Notes under the pieces: model-generated
What the model was told of the DNA's origin: nothing
Databases searched by the model: none
The model's input: only the letters and a program-made list of their open reading frames with translations
Part shown: piece after piece, positions 31,118 to 42,488 of the stretch
Numbering within the stretch: position 1 is the first letter of the stretch
How the letters are laid out: the number at the start of each line of letters is the position of its first letter
Source of the DNA: Acidimicrobiales bacterium
GTDB taxonomy: Bacteria > Actinomycetota > Acidimicrobiia > Acidimicrobiales > Bog-793
NCBI GenBank assembly: GCA_035533595.1
Contig: DATLTN010000057.1
Coordinates: forward strand, 1 to 57,236
DNA: 57,236 bases
Reading direction: 5' to 3'
Position numbers and translations under genes: made by a program

Positions 31118-33469
31118 ATGTCCGAGCCATCGGTACCGCTCGGGCTCTCCGGCCCCCGACCGGCGCCGCCGCGCGTCGTCCTCCCCGAGCCGCTCGGCTA
31201 CCGTTGGAAGCGCCGCCTCCTCGGGCCGCCGCTCGTGACCGAGCGCCTCGCCGACGAGCGCCTCGCGAACCCCATCGCCCTCGGCGTGCTCGCCCCAGAC
31301 TGCATCTCCTCGACCGCCTACGGCTCGGAGGAGATCCTCACCGAGCTGATCCCGGCGGTCGGCGTCGCCGCCTTCAGCCTCCTCGTCCCGATCACCTTCG
31401 CGGTGATCGCGGTGCTGATCTTCATCACCCTCTCCTACCGAGAGGTCGTGATGGCCTACACCAAGGCGGGCGGCGCCTACGTCGTCGCGCGCGAGAACTT
31501 CGGGCCGCGCGTCGCCCAGGTGGCGGCGGTCGCGCTGATCATCGACTACGTCGTCACGGTCGCGGTGCAGATCTCGGCGGGGACCGACGCGGTGACCTCG
31601 GCCTTCCCGGCGCTCTCCCCCTACAACGTGGCGATCTGCCTCGGCGTGGTGGTGCTCATGTGTTACGGGAACCTTCGGGGGATCCGCGAGGCGGGGCGGA
31701 TGTTCGCCCTCCCCACCTATCTGTTCGTCACCGCCTGCGCGCTCGTGATCGTCTTCGGCATCGTCCGCAGCGCCCTCGGCGAGCTCCACCACCACAGCGT
31801 CCACATGGCCGGGGCCGTCCCCGCCGGCCATCCCGGGAGCGGCCTGCTCTACGGGGCGTCGTTGTTCATCATCCTCCGCTCGTTCGCGAACGGCGGCTCC
31901 TCGCTCACCGGCCTCGAAGCGATCTCCAACGGGGTCGCCACCTTCCGCCCCCCCGAGGGGCGCAACGCCCGGCGGGTGCTCGTCGTGATGTCGGTGACCC
32001 TCGGCTCGCTCGTCCTCGGCGTCTCGTTCCTTGCGACGGTGACCCACGCCGTCCCGTTCATGACCGGCAGCCCGACAGTCCTCTCCCAAGAGGCGCGCTA
32101 CGTCTTCGGCAGCGGGCTGTTCGCGAAGGTCGGCTACTACTTCGTGCAGGGGGCGACGATGCTCATCCTCTACACAGGCGGCAACACGAGCTTCAACGGC
32201 TTCCCCAACCTCGCGAGCTTCGTCGCCGAGGACGCCTTCCTCCCCCGTCAGCTGACGCGGCGCGGCCACCGCCTGGTCTTCTCGAACGGGATCCTCATCC
32301 TCGCGGCCCTCTCGGCGATCCTGCTCGTCATCACCCAGGCGCGGGTGAACTCTCTCGTCTCGGTGTATGCGATCGGCGTCTTCACCGGCTTCACGATGGC
32401 CGGGGCGGGCATGGTCCGCTACCACCTCGCGCACCGCCCGCCCGGTTGGCGGCACCGCCTCGTGGTCAACGGCTTCGCCTCGGGCCTCGCCTTCATCGTC
32501 GTGCTGATCCTCGCCGTCGCGAAGTTCACCGAGGGCGCCTGGGTCGTGGTCGTGCTCTTCCCGGTGCTCGTCGCGGTGCTGATCCGCATGCACCACGTCT
32601 ACGCCGAGGAGAAGGCGGAGCTGCAGGAGAACGTCACCCGCGCCGCCGAGGCGCCGATGCTCCGCCGCCACGTCATCTTCCTGTTCATCGGCGCCTTCGA
32701 CCTCGCTGCCGCGAGGGCCCTCCAGTACGGGAGGACCCTCGGTGCCGGCGAGCCGCGCGTCGTGCACTTCGTCCTCGACACCACCGCGGCGCGCGAGCTC
32801 GAGGTGCAGTGGTCGACGCTCGGCATCTCGCGCGTCCCGCTGGAGCTGATCGAGTGCCCCGACCGCCGCCTCGGGCGCGCCGCGATGGAGCTCGTCGCGG
32901 CCGCGGCGGCGGACGGCGAGACCGAGGTCACCGTGCTGCTGCCGCGGCGCGTGTCGGACGGCGTGCTCCGACGCTTCCTCCACGACCGCACCTCGGAGCG
33001 CATCGCCGCTCTCGTCGGCGAGATCCCGAACGCGGCGGCGACGATCGTCCCCTTCCTCCTCGGCCGCCGTCACCGCCTCCGCCCGGGGCGCGAGCGCGGC
33101 CCGTTCCTCGAGGAGGGCACCGCTCCTCTCGCCGCGCCGGAGGGTGGCGCCCTCCCGGCACCCGAGCCGAGCAGCGGCACGACGCCGATCGGGAGCCTCC
33201 GCTGGCGGGAGCGGGCGCGCGCCGGCGGGCGGGTGCACGCGGTGCGGGTGCAGCCGGGCTCGGGGCTCTCGAGCCTCGAGTGCGTCCTCGTCGACGCGAG
33301 CGGAGAGCTGCTCGTCGTGTTCCAGGGGCGCCGCTCCCTCCCCGGCATCGTCCCCGGCGCCCACCTCCTCGTCGAGGGGACCGTCGGCGAGCGCGGGGGG
33401 CGGGTGGCGATGCTCAACCCGAGCTATACGATCCTCGCGAGAGCCGTCGAGGAGCGGCCGCCGGGCTGA
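31118..33469 (+). CDS. APC-family permease with C-terminal OB-fold-like domain
   Basis: This 783-residue protein has 12 membrane segments of the APC amino-acid/potassium permease type (about 45-500: CISSTAYGSEEIL, YTKAGGAYVVARENFG). A cytoplasmic domain follows (about 505-660). A C-terminal segment of about 90 residues (688-783) has the pattern of an OB-fold: GGRVHAVRVQ, LECVLVDASGELLVVFQGRRSLPG, LLVEGTVGE, LNPSYTIL. In mycobacteria and streptomycetes an OB-fold gene is separate but near the TrkA pair, so this looks like a fusion. ATG 31118 begins the conserved part; the upstream frame is shadow. Confidence 0.87.
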   Translation: MSEPSVPLGLSGPRPAPPRVVLPEPLGYRWKRRLLGPPLVTERLADERLANPIALGVLAPDCISSTAYGSEEILTELIPAVGVAAFSLLVPITFAVIAVLIFITLSYREVVMAYTKAGGAYVVARENFGPRVAQVAAVALIIDYVVTVAVQISAGTDAVTSAFPALSPYNVAICLGVVVLMCYGNLRGIREAGRMFALPTYLFVTACALVIVFGIVRSALGELHHHSVHMAGAVPAGHPGSGLLYGASLFIILRSFANGGSSLTGLEAISNGVATFRPPEGRNARRVLVVMSVTLGSLVLGVSFLATVTHAVPFMTGSPTVLSQEARYVFGSGLFAKVGYYFVQGATMLILYTGGNTSFNGFPNLASFVAEDAFLPRQLTRRGHRLVFSNGILILAALSAILLVITQARVNSLVSVYAIGVFTGFTMAGAGMVRYHLAHRPPGWRHRLVVNGFASGLAFIVVLILAVAKFTEGAWVVVVLFPVLVAVLIRMHHVYAEEKAELQENVTRAAEAPMLRRHVIFLFIGAFDLAAARALQYGRTLGAGEPRVVHFVLDTTAARELEVQWSTLGISRVPLELIECPDRRLGRAAMELVAAAAADGETEVTVLLPRRVSDGVLRRFLHDRTSERIAALVGEIPNAAATIVPFLLGRRHRLRPGRERGPFLEEGTAPLAAPEGGALPAPEPSSGTTPIGSLRWRERARAGGRVHAVRVQPGSGLSSLECVLVDASGELLVVFQGRRSLPGIVPGAHLLVEGTVGERGGRVAMLNPSYTILARAVEERPPG

Positions 33470-33541
33470 CCGGCGAGGCGGTGGTCAGCGCCGCCCCACG
33501 CAGTCGTTATCCTTCGCCTCCGTCGCGATCCAGGTAGGAGC

Positions 33542-36334
33542 ATGCCGAAAGCCCTCGTCATCGTCGAATCGCCTGCCAAGGCGCGCACCATCGCGCGCTT
33601 CTTGGGCAGCGGCTACGTCGTCGAGCCCTCGATCGGCCACATCCGCGACCTTCCCCGTTCCGCCGCGGAGGTCCCCGCCGCCTACAAGGGCGAGAGCTGG
33701 GCGCGCCTCGGCGTCGATGTCGACAACGACTTCAAGCCCCTCTACGTCGTCGCCAAGGAGCGCCAGGAGCAGGTCCGCAAACTGCGCGCGCTGGTGAAGG
33801 ACGCGAGCGAGGTCTACCTCGCGACCGACGAAGACCGCGAGGGCGAGTCGATCGCCTGGCACCTGCTCGAGGTGCTCGCGCCGCGCGTGCCGGTGAAGCG
33901 GATGGTCTTCCACGAGATCACCCCCTCGGCGATCGAGCACGCGATCGCCAACCCCCGCGAGCTCGACCGCCGCCTCGTCGACGCCCAGGAGGCGCGGCGC
34001 ATCCTCGACCGCCTCTACGGCTACGAGCTCTCGCCGGTGCTCTGGAAGAAGGTGATGGCCGGCCTCTCCGCGGGCCGGGTGCAGAGCGTCGCGACGCGCA
34101 TCGTCGTCGAGCGCGAGCGCGAACGGATGCGCTTCCGCTCCGCCGCCTGGTGGAGTCTCAGCGGGCAGTTCCGCACCGCGGCGGCCGAGTCCTTCGACGC
34201 CGAGCTGCGCCTCCTCGGCGATCGCCAGCTCGCCGACGGCGGCGACTTCTCCGAGGCCGGGGAGCTCAGTCGCGAGGGCGTCCTCGTCCTCGACGACGCG
34301 CACTCCGCAGAGCTGGCCGCCGCCCTCGAGGGGGCGAGCTTCGCGGTGGCGGCGGTCGAGGAGCGCCCCTACCGCCGCTCGCCGGCGGCGCCCTTCATCA
34401 CCTCGACGCTCCAGCAGGAAGCGGCGCGCAAGCTGCGCTTCTCCCCGCAGCGCACGATGCAGGTCGCGCAGCACCTCTACGAGCAGGGCTTCATCACCTA
34501 CATGCGGACCGACTCGACGACGCTCTCGGACACCGCGTTGCGCGCCGCGCGCGCGCAGGCGACCGCCCTCTACGGCGCCGAGGCCGTCGCCAACGCGCCG
34601 CGCACCTACGACCGGCGGGTGAAGAACGCGCAGGAGGCCCACGAGGCGATCCGCCCGGCGGGCGACGAGTTCCGCCTGCCCTCCTCGCTCTCGCTCGGTC
34701 GCGACGAGCAGCGCCTCTACGAGCTCGTCTGGCAGCGGACGGTCGCCTCGCAGATGACCGACGCCACCGGGGTCACAGCGCGCCTGCGCATCACCGGCGA
34801 GACGGTCCGGGAGTGCTCGGTGGCGGCCGCCCGCACGACCGCGGAGTTCCACGCCTCGGGGACGGTGATCACCCGGCCGGGCTTCCTGCGCGTCTACCGG
34901 GAGGACGACGACTCCGAGGAGGAGCGGCGCGCCGAGGACGTCCGCCTGCCGCAGCTCGCCGTCGGTGACGCCCTCGACCTCACCGGCCTCGAGCGCGAGG
35001 AGCACGCCACCAAGCCCCCCGCCCGCTTCACCGAGGCCTCGCTCGTGAAGCGCCTGGAGGAGCTCGGCGTCGGCCGTCCCTCCACGTACGCGAGCATCCT
35101 GCAGACGATCCAGGACCGCGGCTACGTCTGGAAGAAGGGGAGCGCGCTCGTCCCCTCCTTCACCGCCTTCGCCGTCGTCGGCCTGCTCGAGACGAACTTC
35201 CCGAAGCTCGTCGACTACGGCTTCACGGCGAGCATGGAGGACGACCTCGACGAGATCGCGAGCGGCACCGAGGAGGCGGTCCCCTGGCTCGAGCGCTTCT
35301 ACTTCGGCGGGCCGCGGCCCCGCCCGACTGACGCCGCCGGCAATGGCGGCGGCGACGGCCTGCAGCAGGCGGTCCTCGACCGCCTCGGGACGATCGACGC
35401 CCGCGAGGTGAACTCGATCCCCCTCGGGGTCACCGACGACGGCGAGATGGTCGTCATCCGCGTCGGCCGCTACGGCCCCTACCTGCAGCGCGGTGAGGAG
35501 CGGGCCTCGATCCCAGAGGACCTCGCCCCCGACGAGCTGACGATGGCGCGCGCCGAGGAGCTGCTCGCCGCCCCCTCCGGTGACCGCGAGCTCGGGGTCG
35601 ACCCCGACAGCGGCGAGACCGTCGTCGTCCGCAACGGCCGCTACGGCCCCTACGTGCAGGCGGGGGAGGCCGGTGGAGGCGACAAGCCGCGCACCGCCTC
35701 GCTCTTCAAGTCGATGTCCCCCGAGACCGTCACCCTCGACAACGCGCTGCAGCTGCTGCGCCTGCCGCGCGTCGTCGGCAGCGACCCCGAGGGCGGCGAG
35801 GAGATCGTCGCCCGCAACGGCCGCTACGGCCCGTACCTGCAGAAGGGGAGCGACTCGCGCAGCGTGGAGGGCGAGGAGCGCCTCCTCGAGATCACCCTCG
35901 AGGAGGCGCTCGCGCTCTTCGCGCAGCCGAAGGAGCGACGCTTCGGGCGCCAGGCGGCGGCGCCGTTGCGCGAGATCGGCACCGACCCGGCGACCAACTC
36001 CCCGATCGTGCTCCGCTCGGGGCGCTTCGGCCCCTACGTCACCGACGGCACCGTGAACGCCTCGCTGCGACGCGGCGACGACGCCGACAGTCTCACCCTC
36101 GACCGCGCCGCCGAGCTCCTCGCCGACAAGCGCGCCGCTGGGCCCTCCCCGGCCCGCGGGCGGGGCGCGAAGAAGGCAGCGGGCGCGAAGCGCCCGGCGA
36201 AGAGGGCCGCCGCCAAGAAGGCCGGGGCGAAGAAGGCCACCGTGAAGAAGGCGGCGGCGAAGAAGGCGGCGGCGAAGAAGGCCACGGCGAAGAAGGCCGC
36301 CGTCCGCAAGGCAGCAGCGCCCGCGCCGGAATGA
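33542..36334 (+). CDS. topA: DNA topoisomerase I (type IA)
   Basis: This 930-residue enzyme relaxes negative supercoils. It has the Toprim domain (VIVESPAKARTI, DEDREGE), the catalytic Tyr320 in FITYMRTDST, and four C-terminal repeats marked by GRYGPY or GRFGPY. It has no zinc ribbons, as usual in actinobacteria. A tail of about 45 residues is built from KKAAAKKA-type units for DNA binding and processivity. ATG 33542 has GTAGGAG upstream. It heads a topA-tmk-holB order. Confidence 0.96.
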   Translation: MPKALVIVESPAKARTIARFLGSGYVVEPSIGHIRDLPRSAAEVPAAYKGESWARLGVDVDNDFKPLYVVAKERQEQVRKLRALVKDASEVYLATDEDREGESIAWHLLEVLAPRVPVKRMVFHEITPSAIEHAIANPRELDRRLVDAQEARRILDRLYGYELSPVLWKKVMAGLSAGRVQSVATRIVVERERERMRFRSAAWWSLSGQFRTAAAESFDAELRLLGDRQLADGGDFSEAGELSREGVLVLDDAHSAELAAALEGASFAVAAVEERPYRRSPAAPFITSTLQQEAARKLRFSPQRTMQVAQHLYEQGFITYMRTDSTTLSDTALRAARAQATALYGAEAVANAPRTYDRRVKNAQEAHEAIRPAGDEFRLPSSLSLGRDEQRLYELVWQRTVASQMTDATGVTARLRITGETVRECSVAAARTTAEFHASGTVITRPGFLRVYREDDDSEEERRAEDVRLPQLAVGDALDLTGLEREEHATKPPARFTEASLVKRLEELGVGRPSTYASILQTIQDRGYVWKKGSALVPSFTAFAVVGLLETNFPKLVDYGFTASMEDDLDEIASGTEEAVPWLERFYFGGPRPRPTDAAGNGGGDGLQQAVLDRLGTIDAREVNSIPLGVTDDGEMVVIRVGRYGPYLQRGEERASIPEDLAPDELTMARAEELLAAPSGDRELGVDPDSGETVVVRNGRYGPYVQAGEAGGGDKPRTASLFKSMSPETVTLDNALQLLRLPRVVGSDPEGGEEIVARNGRYGPYLQKGSDSRSVEGEERLLEITLEEALALFAQPKERRFGRQAAAPLREIGTDPATNSPIVLRSGRFGPYVTDGTVNASLRRGDDADSLTLDRAAELLADKRAAGPSPARGRGAKKAAGAKRPAKRAAAKKAGAKKATVKKAAAKKAAAKKATAKKAAVRKAAAPAPE

Positions 36335-36381
36335 CCCCGGCGGGCGGCCCCGCGGTCGCGGTCCGGCCGTAGTCTGCGCCG

Positions 36382-37005
36382 GTGGCGTCGCGCGGCAGGT
36401 TCATCGTCTTCGAAGGTGGTGAGGGGACGGGCAAGTCGACCCAGGCCGAACGCCTCGCCCGCCACCTCGGGGCGCTCCTCACCCGCGAGCCCGGGGGGAG
36501 CGCGCTCGGCGACGCCGTGCGCGCGCTGTTCCTCGGGGAGGCGGTCGGAGTGATCTCACCGCGCGCCGAGCTGCTGCTCGTGGCCGCGGCTCGCGCCCAG
36601 CACGTCGTCGAGCTGATCTCCCCGACGCTCCTCGCGGGGCGCGACGTGGTCTGCGACCGCTTCTCCGGCTCGACCCTCGCCTACCAGGGCCACGGGCGGG
36701 GCCTCCCCCTCGAGGACGTGCTGGTGGCGAGCGAGCTCGCGACCGCCGGCCTGCAGCCCGACCTCACCGTGCTGCTCGACCTCGACCCCGCGGTCGCGAA
36801 GGCGCGGCGCAAGAGCGAGGCCGACCGCATCGAAGCCGAGGGGGACGCCTTCCACGAGCGGGTCTTCGCCGGCTTCCGGGCGATCGCCGCCGCCGACCCC
36901 CGCGGCTGGGCGCTCCTCGACGCGAGCGGCAGCCCGGACGAGGTCGAGGGTCGCGTCCGGGAGGTCGTCACGGCGCGTCTCGGGCCACCGGCGGTGCCGG
37001 CGTGA
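36382..37005 (+). CDS. tmk: Thymidylate kinase
   Basis: This 207-residue enzyme phosphorylates dTMP to dTDP. It has P-loop FEGGEGTGKST, the REPGGS dTMP-site motif and the DRFSGSTLAYQG segment. The start is GTG 36382, and the gene overlaps holB by 4 bp. The tmk-holB pair is widespread in bacteria. Confidence 0.95.
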   Translation: MASRGRFIVFEGGEGTGKSTQAERLARHLGALLTREPGGSALGDAVRALFLGEAVGVISPRAELLLVAAARAQHVVELISPTLLAGRDVVCDRFSGSTLAYQGHGRGLPLEDVLVASELATAGLQPDLTVLLDLDPAVAKARRKSEADRIEAEGDAFHERVFAGFRAIAAADPRGWALLDASGSPDEVEGRVREVVTARLGPPAVPA

Positions 37006-38078
37006 CGGCCGGCGCGACGCCGGCCCCTCCGGTCTTCGGGCGGGTCATCGGCCAACCGCACGCCGTCGACCTGCTCGCCGCCTCGGCGGCGAGCCCGCTG
37101 CACGCCTACCTGTTCCTCGGCCCTCCCGGATCGGGCAAGCGCCGCGCCGCGACCGCCTTCGCGGCGGCGCTGCTGTGCCCCGAGGGTGGCTGCGGTGATT
37201 GCCCGTCGTGCCGCGACGTCCTCGCCGGCCGCCACCCCGACGTCACCTTCGTCGAGCGCCAGGGGGCCGCGATCAGCGTCGATCAGGCGCGCGAGGTGGC
37301 GAGGATCGCCCAGCGGGCACCTGCCGTCAGCCGGCTGCAGCTGGTCGTCCTCGTCGACTTCCACCTCGTCGAGGAGGCCGCTCCGGCGCTGTTGAAGACG
37401 ATCGAGGAGCCGCCCGCTTCCACGGTCTTCGTCGTCCTCGCCGATGCGCTCCCCCCTGAGCTGGTGACGATCGCGAGCCGCTGCGTGCCGGTGCACTTCG
37501 CGGCGCTCGACGAGGGCAGCATCGAGGCGCTGCTCCTCGAGGGCGGCGTCGAAGCGGGGGTCGCCACGGCCGCGGCCGCCGCCGCGCACGGTCGCTTCGA
37601 CCGGGCTTCGCTCATCGCCGCGGACCCGCAATTCGCGGCGCGCCAGGCGCGCTGGCGGGCGGTCCCCGAGGCGCTCGACGGCACCGGCGCGACCGTGGCG
37701 AGGACCGTCGCGGAGCTCCTCTCCGGTGCCGAGCAGCTGCTCGCCGTGGTGCGGGAGCGCCAGGAGGCCGAGCTCGCGGTGCTCGCCGAGGAGGCGACGC
37801 GCCGCGGCGACCGGACCATCGCCGGCCGCCAGCAGATCGAACAGCGCCACCGCCGTGAGCAACGCCGCCTGCGCACCGACGAGCTGCGCGCCGGCCTCGC
37901 GACCCTCGCCGCCGCCTACCGGGCGCGCCTCGACGCCCCGAACCTCCCGCCCAGGCGGGCAGCGGGACTGGTGCGCGCCTGTGAGCGCATCGACGAGGCG
38001 GCGAAGTGGGTCGAGCGGAACCCGAGCGAGCCGCTCCTCCTGCAGGCGCTGCTGCTCGATCTCGACAAGAGCGGCTGA
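37002..38078 (+). CDS. holB: DNA polymerase III subunit delta'
   Basis: This 358-residue clamp-loader subunit has the AAA+ core: GPPGSGKRRAA (Walker A without the usual Ser/Thr after Lys), a four-Cys zinc module (CPEGGCGDCPSCRD) and KTIEEPPASTVFVV. A second, helical collar region forms the C-terminal half. GTG 37002 overlaps the tmk stop. Confidence 0.93.
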   Translation: MTAGATPAPPVFGRVIGQPHAVDLLAASAASPLHAYLFLGPPGSGKRRAATAFAAALLCPEGGCGDCPSCRDVLAGRHPDVTFVERQGAAISVDQAREVARIAQRAPAVSRLQLVVLVDFHLVEEAAPALLKTIEEPPASTVFVVLADALPPELVTIASRCVPVHFAALDEGSIEALLLEGGVEAGVATAAAAAAHGRFDRASLIAADPQFAARQARWRAVPEALDGTGATVARTVAELLSGAEQLLAVVRERQEAELAVLAEEATRRGDRTIAGRQQIEQRHRREQRRLRTDELRAGLATLAAAYRARLDAPNLPPRRAAGLVRACERIDEAAKWVERNPSEPLLLQALLLDLDKSG

Positions 38079-38079
38079 C

Positions 38080-39201
38080 TCAGCCGGGCGCGGAGGGGAG
38101 CGGCGGCGCCTGCGCGCCGAGCGCCTTCATCTTCAGCTTGCCCGGGGGCTTCGGTGCCCGCGGCGCGCTCGGAAGCTTCGGCGCCGGCGCTCGTGGTGGC
38201 TGGCGGGGCGGGAGCTGGCCCCTCGACATCGCCTTCATCTTCAGCTTGCCGGGCGGCCGCGGCGGCCCTCCGGAGCCCGCATGTGGTGCCTTGGCCGCGC
38301 TGGGGAGCTTCGCGGCCGGCCCCCCCGCCGCAGCGCCCGCGCCCCCGGCGGCGGGGAGCTTCGGCGCGGCCTTGGTCGGCGGCGTCGCCTTGCCCTTGGC
38401 CATCGCCTTCATCTTCAGCTTGCCCGGGGGGCGCTTGCTCGCGAGCTTCGGCGCGGCGAGCTTCTTCGCGTCCTTCGCCCCGGGGAGCGCCTTGGCCGCT
38501 GGCAGCTTCTTGGCGGGCAGCTTCTTGGCGGCGATCTTCGGAGGCGCCACCTTCTTGCCGCCCGCCTTCGGGGGGGCGAGCTTCTTCGCCGGTGGCCGCT
38601 TCGGGAGCTTCTTCACCTTCGGGAGCTTCTTCGCCGCGGCCTTGGGGGCCTGCTGCTTCTTCGCCAGCTGCTCGGAGTGCTTGAGACGCGCCTTCTTCGC
38701 CCCGGTGAGCTTCTTTACCGAGAGCTTCTTCTGCGCCTTCAGCCGTCTCGCGGCGAGCTTCTGCTTCCCCATCTTCTTCTGCGCGGGGAGCTTCGGCCCC
38801 TTCAGCTTCTTCGCCGACTGCCGGCCGACCGGGACCTTCTTCCCCGCGGGGGCCTTCGGGAGGGCGAGCTTCTTGCCCCCGGGGACCTTCGGGGCGGCGA
38901 GCTTCTTCGCCCCCGGCGCCTTCGGAGGGGCGAGCTTCTTCACCCCGGGCAGCTTCGGGCCGGCGAACTTCTTCGCGCCGGGGGCCTTCGGGGGCGCGAT
39001 CTTCTTCCCCCCGGGGAGCTTCGGGCCGGCGAGCTTCTTCGCCGCGGGGAGCTTGGCCGCGGGGAGCTTCGCCCCCGCCGCCTTTGGGAGCGCGAGCTTC
39101 TTCGCCGTCGGCAGCTTCGGCCCCGCGGGCCGCTTCCCGCTCGGAAGCTTCGGGCCGGGGAACTTTCTCGCCGAGGGGAGCTTCGGGACGCGGGGCGGCA
39201 C
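38080..39201 (-). CDS. Lys/Pro/Ala-rich 11-residue repeat protein
   Basis: This 373-residue protein is almost entirely low complexity. From about residue 20 to 120 it repeats an 11-residue unit (PKLPGGKKIAP, PKAPGAKKFAG, PKLPGVKKLAP and variants). The middle is Lys/Ala-rich, and the last 120 residues contain three copies of PPGKLKMKA. It should be strongly basic and unfolded, like histone H1-type or lysine-tailed nucleoid proteins; a nucleoid or RNA-binding role is inference. The opposite strand is also open, encoding Phe/Gly/Ser-rich repeats, but that product is less plausible. Convergent with holB, it ends 2 bp from it. Confidence 0.65.
   Translation of the reverse strand: MPPRVPKLPSARKFPGPKLPSGKRPAGPKLPTAKKLALPKAAGAKLPAAKLPAAKKLAGPKLPGGKKIAPPKAPGAKKFAGPKLPGVKKLAPPKAPGAKKLAAPKVPGGKKLALPKAPAGKKVPVGRQSAKKLKGPKLPAQKKMGKQKLAARRLKAQKKLSVKKLTGAKKARLKHSEQLAKKQQAPKAAAKKLPKVKKLPKRPPAKKLAPPKAGGKKVAPPKIAAKKLPAKKLPAAKALPGAKDAKKLAAPKLASKRPPGKLKMKAMAKGKATPPTKAAPKLPAAGGAGAAAGGPAAKLPSAAKAPHAGSGGPPRPPGKLKMKAMSRGQLPPRQPPRAPAPKLPSAPRAPKPPGKLKMKALGAQAPPLPSAPG
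38150..39150. repeat. 33-bp-period coding repeat array
   Basis: Tandem units of about 33 bp (GGGGAGCTTCGGGCCGGCGA-type on the plus strand) encode the 11-residue repeats of the minus-strand gene. Units are degenerate toward the 3' side of the gene. Copy number may vary between strains. Confidence 0.65.
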
Positions 39202-39261
39202 GCGCCCGACGCTACTTTCGCCCCGCCCCCGGCGGGGGGTGCCGGCCCGGGAGCGCCGGTG

Positions 39262-41244
<1,983 letters not shown>

Positions 41245-41342
41245 CTCCCCTCCTTGTCCAGCGCCAATCTAAACGCCGCCCCGGCGCGGACCGCCCACCC
41301 GCTCCCGGCCCTCTGGCACGATGGGCCCCCGAGGGAGGTCCG

Positions 41343-41861
41343 ATGCGCGAGCGCGCCGCAGCCGAGGAGACGAGGAGCGCGCGCGACGGCGCGCCGGTCG
41401 CCCTCGGACCGCTGCGCGACGACGAGCACGCGGCGCTGTTCTCCCTCTTCGCCGACGTCGTCACGGCAGGCGAGGGCTACCCGCACGCCCCGCCGCTCAC
41501 CCGCCAGGTCTTCGAGGAGACCTGGGTGCGGCCGGTGACGACGGTGATCGCGGCCCGCCTCGGGGGCGAGCTGGCGGGCGCCTACTACCTGAAGCCCAAC
41601 TCGCCCGGGCGCGCCGCGCACATCGCCAACGCCGGCTACCTCGTCGCCGCGCCTGAGCGCCGGCGGGGCATCGGGCGCCTGCTCTGCGAGGACTCGATCT
41701 GGCGGGCGCCGCTGCTCGGCTTCGACGCCGTGCAGTTCAACCTCGTCTTCGTCGACAACCCGGCGCGGGCGCTCTACGAGGAGCTCGGCTGGGCCGAGAT
41801 CGGGCGCGTCCCGCGCGCCGTCGAGGGCCGGGACGCGATCATCTACTGGCGAGCGGTGTAG
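41343..41861 (+). CDS. GNAT-family N-acetyltransferase
   Basis: This 172-residue protein has the acetyl-CoA loop in APERRRGIGRLLCEDSI and the closing VDNPARALYEELGWAEIGRVP strand. GGGAGG lies 5 nt before ATG 41343. Substrate unknown. It is divergent from acs and 22 bp ahead of the next gene. Confidence 0.87.
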   Translation: MRERAAAEETRSARDGAPVALGPLRDDEHAALFSLFADVVTAGEGYPHAPPLTRQVFEETWVRPVTTVIAARLGGELAGAYYLKPNSPGRAAHIANAGYLVAAPERRRGIGRLLCEDSIWRAPLLGFDAVQFNLVFVDNPARALYEELGWAEIGRVPRAVEGRDAIIYWRAV

Positions 41862-41883
41862 GCCGCCGCGGAGAGGACGGACC

Positions 41884-42474
41884 ATGGACCACGGACGCCT
41901 GCACTGGTACGAGCCGGGAGAGCTCAACGAGGACCAGCGCCGTGTCTACGACGCGATCACCGGCGGCCCCCGCTCGGTCGGCCCGCAGGCGATCCAGCGC
42001 CTGGACGAGGAGGGCCGCCTGTTCGGCCCCTTCAACGCGATGCTCGTCGATCCCGGCGTGGGGGAGATCCTGCAGGCGCTCGGCGCCGCCATCCGCTACC
42101 GCACCGAGATTTCGGGCCGCGCCCGCGAGATCGCGATCCTCGAGGTGGCGCGGGCGCACAAGAGCGAGTTCGAGTGGTACGCCCACCGCGAGACCGGCTA
42201 CCTCGCGGGGCTCAGCGCGGACGAGGTGGAGGCGATCCGCACCGGTGGTGAGGCGGCGAGCCTCTCCGAGGAGGAGCGGCGCATCCGCGAGCTGGTGCAG
42301 GCGCTCGTGCGCGACCGGGATCTCTCCGACGCGCAGTACGCCCAGGCGCACGAGTCCCTCGGCCTGCAGCTCGTCACCGACCTCGTGTACCTCACCGGTT
42401 ACTACGAGGCGCTCGCCCTCAGCCTGAACGTCTTCCGCGTCCCGCTGCCGCCGGGGGTGGCGCCCGCCTTTTGA
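41884..42474 (+). CDS. Carboxymuconolactone decarboxylase/AhpD-family protein
   Basis: This 196-residue helical protein has the EFEWYAHRETGYLAGLS motif of the CMD family and a second helical half ending TGYYEALALSLNVF. It lacks the CxxC of AhpD peroxidases, so a redox function is not supported; decarboxylase-like or uncharacterised members lack it too. Probably co-transcribed with the GNAT gene. Confidence 0.87.
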   Translation: MDHGRLHWYEPGELNEDQRRVYDAITGGPRSVGPQAIQRLDEEGRLFGPFNAMLVDPGVGEILQALGAAIRYRTEISGRAREIAILEVARAHKSEFEWYAHRETGYLAGLSADEVEAIRTGGEAASLSEEERRIRELVQALVRDRDLSDAQYAQAHESLGLQLVTDLVYLTGYYEALALSLNVFRVPLPPGVAPAF

Positions 42475-42488
42475 GCGACGGCCGCGTC

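Noticed and set aside
31052-33364. 770-residue minus-strand frame across the permease gene
   Set aside because: Asp/Glu/Arg/His-rich shadow of the permease; no domain.
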